From Embiotoca jacksoni (Eukaryota > Chordata > Actinopteri > Embiotocidae): a DNA stretch of 64,000 bases. Where the stretch lies: contig JAKOON010000007.1 in assembly GCA_022577435.1 (NCBI GenBank), positions 22,864,263-22,928,262 of the forward strand, read 5' to 3'. The notes under the pieces were generated by a model, which searched no databases, had not been told where the DNA came from, and saw nothing but the letters and a program-made list of their open reading frames with translations. Every line of letters starts with the position of its first letter. Within the stretch, counting starts at the first letter, position 1. Below are positions 43,110 through 53,885 of this stretch, in pieces. The translations under genes and the position numbers were made by a program.

Positions 43110-43235
43110 TGAAGTCACAGTGACCTTTCACACCAAATTCCATTCATACTTGAGTCTAAGTGGATTTTTGTATTAAATTCCCTAAAGGTGTTCTTTAGAC
43201 ATCGTGTTCAAAAGAACGGGTCAGACGAACAGCAG
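43110..43235 (+). repeat. Degraded teleost interspersed repeat
   Basis: Contains gaagtcacagtgacctttca, an acttgagtctaagtgga block, aaattccct, gtgttctttagacatcg and aagaacgggtcagacg, in the order of a widespread teleost repeat ('gtcacagtgacctttgacc...cttgagtccaagtg...'). It is clearly recognisable but diverged. Confidence 0.55.
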
Positions 43236-45025
43236 AATTAGTTCAGTGTGAAGCTCTGCTGCTGGACCGCCGAGATCGGTTCCCACACTTTGTGAGCAAC
43301 AGTTGTGCACGCGACATGTTGACATTTTAGAGGATTGACGTGCGTTGATGAAGTGAAATGAGGTTGGGTCGAGAAAACAAGCCCTGCTGGACTTAGTGTT
43401 TATTTAGACTGAACTACAGGCCGGCGGTCCGTTGGTGCATTTAAATCATTCCTGTAGCAATCAGCACGACAGCTGAGAGACACCACTGCAGGGAAGTCCA
43501 TTTTCTTCATTTATTTTCTGAAGCGTTGAACAAATTGAGGTTTGTGGGAGAGGTTAGGAGGTGACGGAAACATTTAGATTAATACTCTGATCATAAATAT
43601 ACACTGAAAATGGAAAACAAGTCTGGCTTTTAGTTTTGACATGAGCAGCTGAACTTACTGAAAGCGTTGGTCATAAAGATACTTCCAAATATATTATTAA
43701 TGAAGCTTTCAGAAAGCATGAAAATAGGATATGAGCCAGATTGGTTGTACTCATATTACTGTTAAAAGGGGTTCTCTTTTAACAATTTTATGTTTAGCAC
43801 TTTTTACTGAGCAAAATTTGATGTTAAAGAAAAGGTTGTCAAAGCTCCTCCACATACTTACACTGAAGAGATTTATCAGTGTTAGTTGTCATTTAATCAC
43901 AGATAAAATAATCACTATAATTAGACAAAATCCTGGGAGAAAATTATAAAAAATAACCCAGCACAAGACTGTTTTTAAAAAAAAAATACTGTTAGATAAA
44001 ACCCCCAGTGTGTTTATTATGCGTGTTAAACAGAGGTCGCAAAAACACCTTCATTTTAGGTAAAATTATCAAAACTGGTAGTTGATGTCAGTGATGCACC
44101 CTGTCGAAACTCAAGTACTGACCAAGTAAGAGGACTAACATAATAACATACTACAAGTGGGTGTCATGGGGGGTGTTGCAATAAGGACTGAAATGCACCT
44201 CTCAAAACAAAACAGTTGAGGAAACAGACTGGACTGTTTTAGACTCCTGAAGGTGTTCTGTGGTATCTGTGAGCACGACGTTAGCAGCAGATCCTTCTGG
44301 TCAGACTTATTCAAGCACATGTCCAAACACCCGGCCACCAGTTTATGGGTCATCTCCTCTCAGACCACTTCTCAGGAGCACGCTACAAACTCTGCTGGTA
44401 CTCCGACCAAGTCTTCATGTCAGAGACTCGGGTTTTTCCACCTGCACTTTTCTCCTGCATCCAACACTTTGAGAACTGTTTACCTAAAGTTGAATACAGA
44501 TCATATCCACGGCCGTCGTTCCAACAGCTCAATGGTCAACCTCTTGTTTCATCACCACCAGCAAGTGGACTTGTAATGTTACTTGTACATTAGGTCCAGT
44601 ATTTGAACTGGATGTTACCATTGGAGATAGCCATTGGATCAAATTAGTTCAATCAAATGATGACATTGTGAATTCATAAAACGTTGCATTAAACTTATCA
44701 ATGAGAGGCCAGAAATATTACATCCAGTAAATCAGTGACATGATTTGTTAGTATTTTTAGTACTCAGCACCTTGAATCTTCATCTGTGAGGGTGCATACT
44801 TACCGTTCTCGGTGAGTGTGTGTGCTCAGAGTCTCATATGTGTGTGCGCAAATTTATCTTAGTGTGATTATGCAAATGCAATTAGAGTCTCTTTATCTGT
44901 TCAAAGGCACCGGGATGAAAGCGAGGCAGACTTGACCTGCTACACATCCCATCCTCTGTCCTGTGTTCAGCACAAGAATACCAATGTTCCTGCATTAACC
45001 CAGTGAGACAGCGGGTGGGTCAGTG

Positions 45026-45030
<5 letters not shown>
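43236..45030. other. No firm gene
   Basis: At 44251-44593 three frames overlap. One (from 44253) encodes FCGICEHDVSSRSFWSDLF and then KHMSKH, a C-x2-C ... H-x3-H spacing resembling a zinc finger; another (from 44345) runs 82 codons. They could be one frameshifted transposon-derived exon, but I have no family match. Confidence 0.3.

Positions 45031-45064
<34 letters not shown>
45031..45064. repeat. (AC)n microsatellite
   Basis: About 16 AC dinucleotides preceded by a short gtgtgcgcgc stretch. Confidence 0.96.
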
Positions 45065-45065
<1 letters not shown>

Positions 45066-46384
45066 ACAGAAAGAGGCAGTGATGAGTTAGCGCAGTGATA
45101 ATGGAAGGCATGAAAAGGAGTGTGGGTTGAGGGGAAAAAAACAAAACGCTAATTTCTGGAGTCAAATCAATATCAGGGAGGAGAGGTAAAGGGAATGTTA
45201 ATGAGTGATAGATATGGAGGCAGCCAGCGTTCTGCATGTGGGTAGTGTGCATCACATATACCATCAGAGAGGACTTTCAGCGTGCTGATGAACTGAACTT
45301 AACCTCACCTCCACTGCTGTTTGTTTTTAATGTGCTTCAGCTTCTTCATTGTCTCCCAGCAGACCCTAATTTACATTTTTACACTTAAAGAGCTTCATTT
45401 CAAAACCTGATGCAAGTCGTTGGCCACAGAACTCAGATACGGCTGTCTGAGCCAATCACAGCTCTGTATGCAGCATTACGAGAGGGGAAAGTCGGTCAAA
45501 TAACAAAATAACAAACTGACTTGATAAGTTTTCTTACAACTAACATTCAAATTTTGCTAGTACCAAAACCTACCTTGCGTTAGATTTAAGTATGCGTAGG
45601 TTCATATAAGCATCGTCAGAAATTCTTATCAAAGAGGTTGGAAAATAGATCATCACACTTCACCCTTCACTGGTGAGAGTTTTTCTTTAGCTCAAGCTGA
45701 ACAATCACTTGAATACCTTATTAAGACTAATCCAGCCCATTTAGTGTCTGACAAGGTTATTCATCTTTCATGAGAAAAATTAAAATTGAATCACTTTTAA
45801 ATAAAATATAATTATAACATTAGGACTTCCTTGAATTTCAACTCAAGTTGCAAAAAACAGAAAGTCTTGATTCATTGTCTCAGTGTTTTGAACGTCTTTA
45901 AGATGCCACATTTCAGCTCAATATCTCATTCTTTCAGCACAGCGTCTGACTGAACTATCAAATCAACCTGATGGCAGGTCGGTCTGATTACCAGGATAAT
46001 GAGTGGCTGCTTTTTAACTCCATATTTTCACTTAATGAAAGTTCATCTATTTTTACAACCTGCTTTATCGATTTTTTTTTTGTTTTTTACAGATTAAACA
46101 CCAAATTTATTGATGAAATATGGGCAGGCAGTAAATGTGTGTCCTTAAAGTCAAGCAACGCAGGCAGTCCGACAGTCATCGACATCAGTCTGTGAACAAA
46201 CCGCTCATTATGTCAGTACTTATAAGGAAAACCAGATGAAGTCGAGCACAATTAAAATGTCCGTCACAACTTTTGGTAGCAAATATTACACAAATTCTCC
46301 AATAGAAACATTACATATAAGTAAATCTGTTTCCATTACATTAACCTGAACCAAGTGCAAAACCTTTTTTGTAACATTTCTAGA
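45065..46384. other. No gene recognised
   Basis: AT-rich non-coding sequence with no recognisable feature. Confidence 0.5.
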
Positions 46385-46855
46385 TTTCCGGAGGTCCAGA
46401 CACAAGCTGGAACAAACAGGGGCTCCGGGCTCTCACAGCAGGTTCCTCCAGGTGGATCGGCGAGGACCAATGCAGGACAACAGGAGAGTTCCTCCAGGTG
46501 ATCTCTGTGGATCGGCGCTGAAGCTCAGGCATGGATAAAGCTCGGACGGCAGGCTAGCAGGTAAGCAGTTTGGCTGACGGAACGAACTGAGGAAGCTGGA
46601 GTGCAGGACCGGGGTTGATATACTACCAGACGGTGATTACTGGAATTAGGAGCAGCTGTGCCAGCTGATCAGTGGAGCAGTAGTGGGAGGTGTCTGGAGG
46701 TGAGCGGTGGAGGAATCAACACCCTCCAGACAGATCAAAACATGGAGCATGTGGAGGACAAAACCAAACAGGGGAATGACAGAAAACACGAGGAAAGGAG
46801 ATCGGGGGGGGAAACAAAGGGAATAAAAGCACAGGGACAGACGGGGATCCTGACA
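46385..46855 (-). mobile_element. Ty3/gypsy-type LTR fragment
   Basis: On the minus strand the sequence starts TGTCAGGATCCCCGTCTGTC, a start typical of fish gypsy LTRs. It continues through a ctaattccagtaatcac segment and a TATA-like tagtatatcaa into a GC-moderate R/U5-like part. A short internal duplication, gttcctccaggtg followed by gatcggcg, is present. The far (3') end and the target duplication are not clear, so it is probably truncated. It is a different family from the LTR at 22900. Confidence 0.5.
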
Positions 46856-47117
46856 CCGTCATGTAACGGTCATACTTCACATGGCTGCTTGTCGTACTGT
46901 AAACATGTGTTGCTGGTTTCATACATTCAGAATATAAAAATCCTGTTCTTGTTCATATGAGCCCATGAAACATCATTCAGTGACTGAAAATAATACAACT
47001 AAGTTAGTGGAGCTTTCTTGGGGATTAGTCAACTCCCGTCCACTCAGAGATGTCAGACCTCTCCTGTCTAATAAAACACACCTGTTTATAGAGGGTTAAT
47101 GATTTTCTGACCAATGT
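46856..47117. other. No gene recognised
   Basis: Short AT-rich spacer between the LTR fragment and the mariner remnant. Confidence 0.4.
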
Positions 47118-47300
47118 GTGCATTTGCTGTTTCAACATGGACCTGAAACTTGCAATGAGGCGGTGAGCTGGTCGAGGTGTTTTCAGGCAGAACGTCAATG
47201 TTTGACATTCACGGGGTTGCTCACCGTGAATTCGTCCGCCGGGATCAGACCGTCAACACCGAGTTCTACTGTGACCTTAAAACATTCGGTACAAACCACC
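47118..47300 (+). pseudogene. Mariner transposase remnant, frameshifted
   Basis: The frame from 47177 encodes FDIHGVAHREF, then QTVNTEFYCDLKTF. It matches the mariner (not Tc1) catalytic-domain segment usually written FDxxGIVHxEF...GQTVNxxFYxxVL. Just upstream, in another frame, HGPETCNEAVSW resembles the mariner D/T-PETKxxSxxW segment that precedes it. A frameshift at ~47180 separates the two. The following HHDNAPxH block and the rest of the domain are absent. It is a ~180-bp dead fragment. Confidence 0.65.
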
Positions 47301-48783
47301 TGAACTGTGGTGCCACGGCAACAGTCTCCTACATGACCGGGTTCCTCCCCCTGCTCCGTGCTACTGTGCTGCGATTCTTTCACACACTACAAGAGACAAT
47401 TCAGAAGCTTTTGATCGGCCTTCAGCTTCCCATCAGAATAAACATCTAGTTTGTCATGTATGCTCAGTAGAAATCCAAGAGTTTGGTTGGAGCCCTCCTT
47501 GGTTGTCAAAGTCTAGTTTGTGACCCCCACTATGAGATATTTTGAGGGGGCTCTCTAGTCATTGAAATAATAAGAGCATTATTGGCTGTCTCAGGCATGC
47601 TAAACCTGAAGTATGTTTGTAACTAAAATGTTAAGGTATTTTTCTTTTCTCTTTTTTCTCAGATTAATTTCAACAGAATTGAGCTGTGTGTTCTCAGATC
47701 TCTCCGCGGCGCTGCTCACTGCTCTGTTAACTATATGAGTAATGAGTGAAATAGACTAATTTATCAAATTAGCTTCAGCTGACTAACTTCCTGCTTCATA
47801 GCTTCTCGACAGAAATGAGCTACTGAACAGATTTTCCTCTCGTGTCATATCTGAGGGACAATCGGGTGACGAACAAGCAGCTGCAGGTCTTGCAGTTGTC
47901 CACATACGATGCCTCGGTTTGACCTTCATATCAGTTACGAAGCACAACGATCATATTTATAAGCACTCCATGATCCTCCATCCACATCACAACGTTGACT
48001 CTCCAGCTAGAACTCGACTGGAGTGACGGAAAGCAGTCCTCAGATCAGGTAACTATGAAGGCCATGCTATACACGATGTTTCAAATCATCTTCATAGTGA
48101 GGCCATTCATGTCTGCATTCATTGTTAGGTTTGTCCTCAAACCTCTCACCCATCTGCAGTGATGTTAGCGTTCTTCTGTCGTGGCTTCTTTCAGCAGGAA
48201 TACCGATCATGAACAGCTGGTGAATGTGTTGAAAAATCCTTGGTTAATTCGTGGCCTCATAATTCAGGCAACACAGAGTAGGTCAAACTGTAAACTGGTT
48301 CTTGATTTAAATAAAAACTGAGCTCGATCAGAACAGAAAGGAATCATTGAGCTTTGTATTCATTTCATTCTGTCTTGTCTTTTATTTCATCTACTTTCTA
48401 TTGCTCCCTTGTGCAGGCCTTCACAGCTCACAACAGTCCAGCGCCCTGAAACGGGCCACATCATTTCAGTGCGGTAGATGACTCATGCCTTATTTAACAA
48501 GGCGGCCTCTCTGAACGAGCTCGGCTGGCAAAATAGATGAGGAGCTCTTGAGAAAATGAGTACAGAGGAAATGTAAAATGGAGGAGAGTCGGTGGGTTGT
48601 TATGTTTCGCCCCCCACATCACCACCTATTTTTTTAGACTTGGCTTTTGGCACAGAGACGCTGGCGCTAGCACTCGCACCTCGCAGGACGCTCTCTCTCC
48701 GAGGAGACTTCATTTTGTCCCCGCTGGAGACGAGGCTACGGCCAAAATGACACGGAGGCAAATACAATGTGACAGCAGCAGCA

Positions 48784-48784
<1 letters not shown>
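47301..48784. other. No gene recognised
   Basis: Non-coding sequence; nothing recognisable. Confidence 0.5.

Positions 48785-48857
<73 letters not shown>
48785..48857. repeat. (TG)n microsatellite
   Basis: About 36 uninterrupted TG dinucleotides. Confidence 0.98.
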
Positions 48858-48858
<1 letters not shown>

Positions 48859-49257
48859 GCGTGTTTTGGTACAAAGGTGTGTTTCACTCCAGCTAGGAAG
48901 CATCTGCTACTTTCTTTTGATAGGTTAGCATCAGCTATGTGCACGAGTGTGTTTCAGCTCATGTTATCATACTTTAGATTTCCTTTATCTGTGCACATTT
49001 ATGATTTAGGTAGATTAGAGATACACAAAAAACGTGTGATAAAAAAAGGAATGCAGCGAAATCACTATACCGTAAATATTCTATATTTATCAGTTTTGAT
49101 GAGGTTGATTTGACATTTTTGTAACTATTAATGAACTGAAAATCAGGTTTAATTGTGAACATGTCCATGTGCTGTTTTAATTTGCTAGAAGACATACGTA
49201 CTAGTGTCTCATGCATGGGTAATGTGTTATTTGGTGGAACCCCATGTTGATGTTTGC
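48858..49257. other. No gene recognised
   Basis: AT-rich sequence between two TG arrays. Confidence 0.4.
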
Positions 49258-49263
49258 GTGTGT

Positions 49264-49302
<39 letters not shown>

Positions 49303-49319
49303 TCTGTGTGTGTGTGTGT
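49258..49319. repeat. Interrupted (TG)n microsatellite
   Basis: TG array interrupted twice by tctctg. It directly abuts the 5' end of retroposon copy C. Confidence 0.95.
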
Positions 49320-49390
49320 GTTCTTCTGTTCTATCTCTATGCTGTCCTTTTCTCTCTCTGCTCTCCTCTCACCTCAACCGGTCGAGGCAG

Positions 49391-49982
49391 ATGCTCCGCC
49401 CCCCTCTGATCCTGGTTCTGTTAACAGATGCTCCGCCCACCTCCGATCCTGGTTCTGTTAACAGATGCTCCGCCCACCTCCGATCCTGGTTCTGTTAACA
49501 GATGCTCCTCCCACCTCTGATCCTGGTTCTGTTAACAGATGCTCCGCCCCCCTCTGATCCTGGTTCTGTTAACAGATGCTCCTCCCACCTCCGATCCTGG
49601 TTCTGTTAACAGATGCTCCGCCCACCTCCGATCCTGGTTCTGTTAACAGATGCTCCGCCCACCTCTGACCCTGGTTCTGTTAACAGATGCTCCTCCCACC
49701 TCTGATCCTGGTTCTGTTAACAGATGCTCCTCCCACCTCTGACCCTGGTTCTGTTAACAGATGCTCCGCCCACCTCTGATCCTGGTTCTGTTAACAGATG
49801 CTCCGCCCACCTCTGATCCTGGTTCTGTTAACAGATGCTCCTCCCACCTCTGATCCTGGTTCTGTTAACAGATGCTCCTCCCACCTCTGACCCTGGTTCT
49901 GTTAACAGATGCTCCGCCCACCTCTGATCCTGGTTCTGTTAACAGATGCTCCACCCACCTCTGATCCTGGTTCTGTCGGAGG
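49391..49982. repeat. 37-bp VNTR in copy C, 16 units
   Basis: Unit starts fall exactly every 37 bp from 49391 to 49946; variants are ctccgccc/ctcctccc and ctctgatcc/ctccgatcc/ctctgaccc. Same unit as the arrays at 12900 and 23863, inverse strand. Confidence 0.96.
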
Positions 49983-50070
49983 TTTCTTCCTGTTAAAAGG
50001 AGTTTTTCTTCCCTCTGTTGGAGGTTTTTCTCCCTTAAAGAGGAGGTTTTTCTTCCTAGCTTATGTAGGA

Positions 50071-50397
50071 ATTGTTGAATTATTGAATTGTTGAATTATT
50101 GAATTGTTGAATTATTGAATTGTTGAATTGTTGAATTATTGAATTGTTGAATTGTTGAATTATTGAATTATTGAATTGTTGAATTATTGAATTATTGAAT
50201 TGTAGAATTGTTGAATTGTTGAATTATTGAATTGTTGAATTGTTGAATTGTTGAATTATTGAATTATTGAATTGTAGAATTATTGAATTATTGAATTGTT
50301 GAATTGTTGAATTATTGAATTATTGAATTGTTGAATTGTTGAATTATTGAATTATTGAATCGTAGAATTGTTGAATTATTGAATTGTTGAATTGTTG
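50071..50397. repeat. 9-bp VNTR in copy C, ~36 units
   Basis: Alternating ttgaattat and ttgaattgt nonamers with a few tagaattg variants. Confidence 0.95.
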
Positions 50398-50515
50398 GGT
50401 TTCTCTGTATAATATTGTAAAGTCTTGCTGTAAGGACTTTAATGTGTTAAGTGCCATGAAATAACCTGTGTTGTGATTTGGCGCTACATAAATAAAGTTG
50501 AATTGAATTGAATTG

Positions 50516-51106
50516 TATGTGCTGTTGTCATGGGAAGGTCTTTTCTTTTCCATCCTCCCTCTGAGTGTAGATAGGACTTGACATCTAAGAGAGGAAGAGC
50601 TAAAACCCCCTCACAACCTCCTGCGACCTTTTCAAAGTCAGTCGTCCATCTCCACTTAATCAGACAGAAAACACGGCCCTGCCCGAGACATCGCCAGGTT
50701 GGACACCTTTTATCACCCGTCTGCTGACATATAATGTGGCACCGGATTAGACCAGTACACCGTCTGACTTCCTGCCATCACCGTTGACCTGTTTGAGATG
50801 TCACCGTTTACTCCTACATCACAGCAAAGTTAATATTTTGAATACAGCCTGTCAGTTCTGATACCAAAAGAGGAGTGGAGGAGGCCGAACTGACTATTTA
50901 CTGGAGACTAATGTTTCCAGAATGATGGAGGCTCGTGGTTTAGAGTGAATATGAAGCTGTCCTTGGAGAACCACCTCAGTCCACCTGACTGCACTCGCTG
51001 CCCTCTTGATAATCCTGCTCCTCTCCTCCGTCGCCCAGCCTGCCTCCGTCTCTCTCTGTCCTCGGTGTAGATGTCATTATGATTGTATTTTTGCAGGTTA
51101 CTGCTC
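50516..51106. other. No gene recognised
   Basis: Non-coding sequence with no recognisable feature. Confidence 0.45.
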
Positions 51107-51340
51107 GGCTAGATAACGTCTCCTGTTACAGGGGGAAGCTCAGGGGAGTTGCTGGAAAGAATGCATGGGAAGGATTAAGAAAGCTTTCAGAGGCTGACCA
51201 TCCTTCCCTGGGCTTGAAGTGTCAGGCGGGAGCTGGGGTGATTTGTGAGTTTGCACTGCGCCACCTCACGCAGGTCATACCGAAGGAATGCAGTCAAGGA
51301 GGTGGACGTGTTAGTTATCTCTCCATGGTGATAAGCAGGG
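51107..51340 (+). other. Exon-like open segment
   Basis: Preceded by a plausible acceptor (attgtatttttgcag) and closed by an aagcaggggtgagc donor-like sequence. The frame is open across ~80 codons (from VTARLDNVSCYRGKL to LSMVISRG) and has ordinary composition. No domain or family is recognised. It could be a chance exon-like stretch or a conserved non-coding element. Confidence 0.2.
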
Positions 51341-52631
51341 GTGAGCAGCATCCAGCCTGAGTACAGTACAGTATATTTCACTGTACTGTCCCGACATTAT
51401 TAAGTTACCGTGCATGCAGAAAATTGGAGCTGAAATGTGGTGCAAACCAAAAATATCTGTTACCATTTTGTTTCAGTGTTGGTTGTGACCAGTTAACTGA
51501 ATCGATTTAAAAAAAAATAAAAAAGAATGATTATCTTCTGTTCTTGGGGTGCAAGCAGAAATGCAAGTCAAAATTCCCGAGCTTCCCAAGGTCCATCCGT
51601 GAGCTGTTTCCTAATCTTTTTTAAAATGTCAGCTGGACTTACATCTTCCGTCACACATATGTAGTTCGGCTAAATCTATTCAGGAGAGGTTAGCTGAATG
51701 TGCTGGTTAAGGTTAAAGGGTCATTACAACACAGAAGCAGCGAGGGCTCCACACCCTGACGTAGCTTGATTTGTTAGAAATAGGATCTAATAACATCTTT
51801 CTGTTGTGCTGCGGCGTACCACACATTTTTTTTGTAGCAGGTTCAGGCCGAGCGCTAACATGCAATCAGGAGATCTAACTTCATTAATGAGGGGAAATTA
51901 CTCAGGGACTGATGTTTCGTTTTGTTTTTTTAACTTTCTACACACCCGCAATAATAAATTGCCTGGGGCAAATCCTAGGAGGCAACATGCCCAGACACAC
52001 ATTTCATTTCTTGCTTACACAAGAGTTTATCCACAAAAACTGTTCTCACTTTACAGAAAAAAAAAATACAAAATCAGGCCTGATTTGAGCTCAGTAGCTG
52101 TGCAGAATTAAAAGTCCTTACAAGCAACATCTGCTTCCCCGGTGTTACCTGAGGGTCTAACTGTTTCAGGAAACACAATTACTTCCATCCCATAATTAAT
52201 ATAAGTTTCTCATGGAATATTAACTACCTGAGCAGTCCTCATTAAGAGTGAGTTGTTAGTCTCTCTCTGCTTCGAGCCAGACTGATGTTATTATTGTCAC
52301 TAACATCATCTGATCTTGTCATCATTGGCCCGTGTGCGACTCATGGTTTCTGTGATTTAGGTCACATTCAGGGTTTATGCATCTACCAAAGCTGCTCATT
52401 AAAATGTGTTACCTCCGTGATGATGTGTTTGGTTTTATGTACTTTTCTGTCCTCAGACTGTTTGCTGCTGGTGATGTGAACAACATCTTTTGAACATAGT
52501 TGCTTTGTTAGCTCTCATGGGGGTTTTACAGTACGTCTGTAAGTCAAGTTTGTGTGCCCCAATATACACACAAATATAGACTTTGCTGCATAAAGCACAC
52601 GACCGCATATGAACCCTGATTCATTTTTCTA
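51341..52631. other. No gene recognised
   Basis: AT-rich non-coding sequence; no feature recognised. Confidence 0.45.
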
Positions 52632-52673
52632 GAAGAGACAACTTTATTAATCCCAAAGGAAAATGTTTTGCCA
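52632..52673 (-). repeat. Retroposon 3'-tail fragment
   Basis: On the minus strand it reads ttttcctttgggattaataa followed by agttgtctcttct, resembling the 'gggattaataaagt' 3' end common to fish retroposons. A second such end is at ~53860-53875 on the plus strand. Confidence 0.4.
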
Positions 52674-53551
52674 GAGATTAAAAAAAAAACTACATGAGGA
52701 TTAAAACGAGTCATAACTATAAAGTTTAAAAGGAAAAAAAAAAAAAGTAAACTAAAATAGAAATGGTAAAGAAAATAATTTAAAAAAATGTCAGTGAAAA
52801 GTAAGTAAGTAAAGTATTGAACAATATTGCATGCTACTGAAAATATGATATTCAAAAGGGTTCTTGCAGTGTTTAATACGACCAGTTAACTCAGCGTCTC
52901 GTCCCACTGAGCTCCTCAGACAGTTTTAAATGAATCCGAGCTTGAACAATGAGTTCGAAAAATTGATGTAGTCGCAGTCTGAAATGCAAGACAGGAAGCT
53001 TCAAAACAGCAGCTGGGTGACATCACAGTGGGTTGCCTCTTGGTTTGATACTGTGCTTGTTCTGCAGCCGCTTTTCACAGCAGAACTGCTCTCAGCTGCT
53101 TAGATCGAGTAGTCAGAGTAACTCCGCGTGTTGTCGGCATTAAGTTCTTGTTTTCTTGTGTCCGGTATCATGAGCCCGTCTACCTGCATCTCCGCCGACC
53201 GCTCAGCAGCCTCACATCCACTCAGCCCACACATACAACTACTCCCTCCACCAGCTCTCACAAACACATTCAAACTTGTATTTCCAACCAAATCTGAGTC
53301 CTGGTTTGTGTCCTCTCTCTGACGTGACTCCACGACAGTGTGTTTGATTTTGAGAATGCGAGCCTGTCATGTTGTGGATGAAATCAATAACCGAGTTAAA
53401 TAGACACATCTTTTGTTTTAATGCCAAAGAAGAATATTGCTGACAGTAATTATTACCTCAATGGCTGCTAATCATCATTAACTTTATTGCATTGCTATAC
53501 ATCCTCTCCTGTCAGCTAATGGGGTCTTCTGGGCCTCAGACCCCCATCCCT

Positions 53552-53552
<1 letters not shown>
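52674..53552. other. No gene recognised
   Basis: Poly(A)-rich at 52680-52800, then ordinary non-coding sequence. Confidence 0.45.

Positions 53553-53603
<51 letters not shown>
53553..53603. repeat. (CA)n microsatellite
   Basis: About 25 CA dinucleotides. Confidence 0.98.
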
Positions 53604-53606
<3 letters not shown>

Positions 53607-53689
53607 GATGCTCTCACATTCATTTTTAACATAATTTCTTAATTAGCTTTACACAGAAGTCCACTTAAGCAGTTTAGTTTAGTTAAGGA

Positions 53690-53885
53690 GTTTGCATGTT
53701 CTCCCTGTGCTTGCGTGGGTTCTCTCCGGGTTCTCCGGCTTCCTCCCATCATCCAAAAACATGCACCTCAGGTCAGGTTACCTGGCGCCGCGCTAGTGGC
53801 AGCCTGCTGCAGCATCTCCCCCCTGAGAGCCCCCCTGCTGTAGCGAAGACATTTCCCCTCGGGGATTAATAAAGTGAAATAAAAG
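53690..53885 (+). mobile_element. Degraded retroposon fragments
   Basis: The first half contains gcatgttctccctgtgcttg, then gtgggttctctccgggttc and ccaaaaacatgcac, landmarks of a very common teleost retroposon 3' region. The second half ends cccctcggggattaataaag, a typical 3' tail of another retroposon. They may be two nested fragments. Both read on the plus strand and neither codes. Confidence 0.6.

Larger units (their letters stand above)
49320..50515 (+). mobile_element. VNTR-bearing retroposon, copy C
   Basis: Plus-strand copy of the family seen at 12546 and 23631: gttcttctgttctatctc start, leader, 16-unit 37-bp VNTR, ggaggtttcttcctgtta...ggaggtttttc block, a ~36-unit nonamer VNTR, a gtaaagtcttgctgtaagg block, the 3' end gatttggcgctacataaa with aataaa, and a TTGAA-type tail of four units. 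It is the best copy for reading the element in its sense direction. Its 5' end lies against a TG microsatellite. Confidence 0.82.

Noticed and set aside
46261..46265. ccgtc as target duplication partner of 46856-46860 for the LTR at 46385-46855
   Set aside because: The intervening left end does not begin with the expected tg, and a 5-bp match within a few hundred bases is likely by chance.
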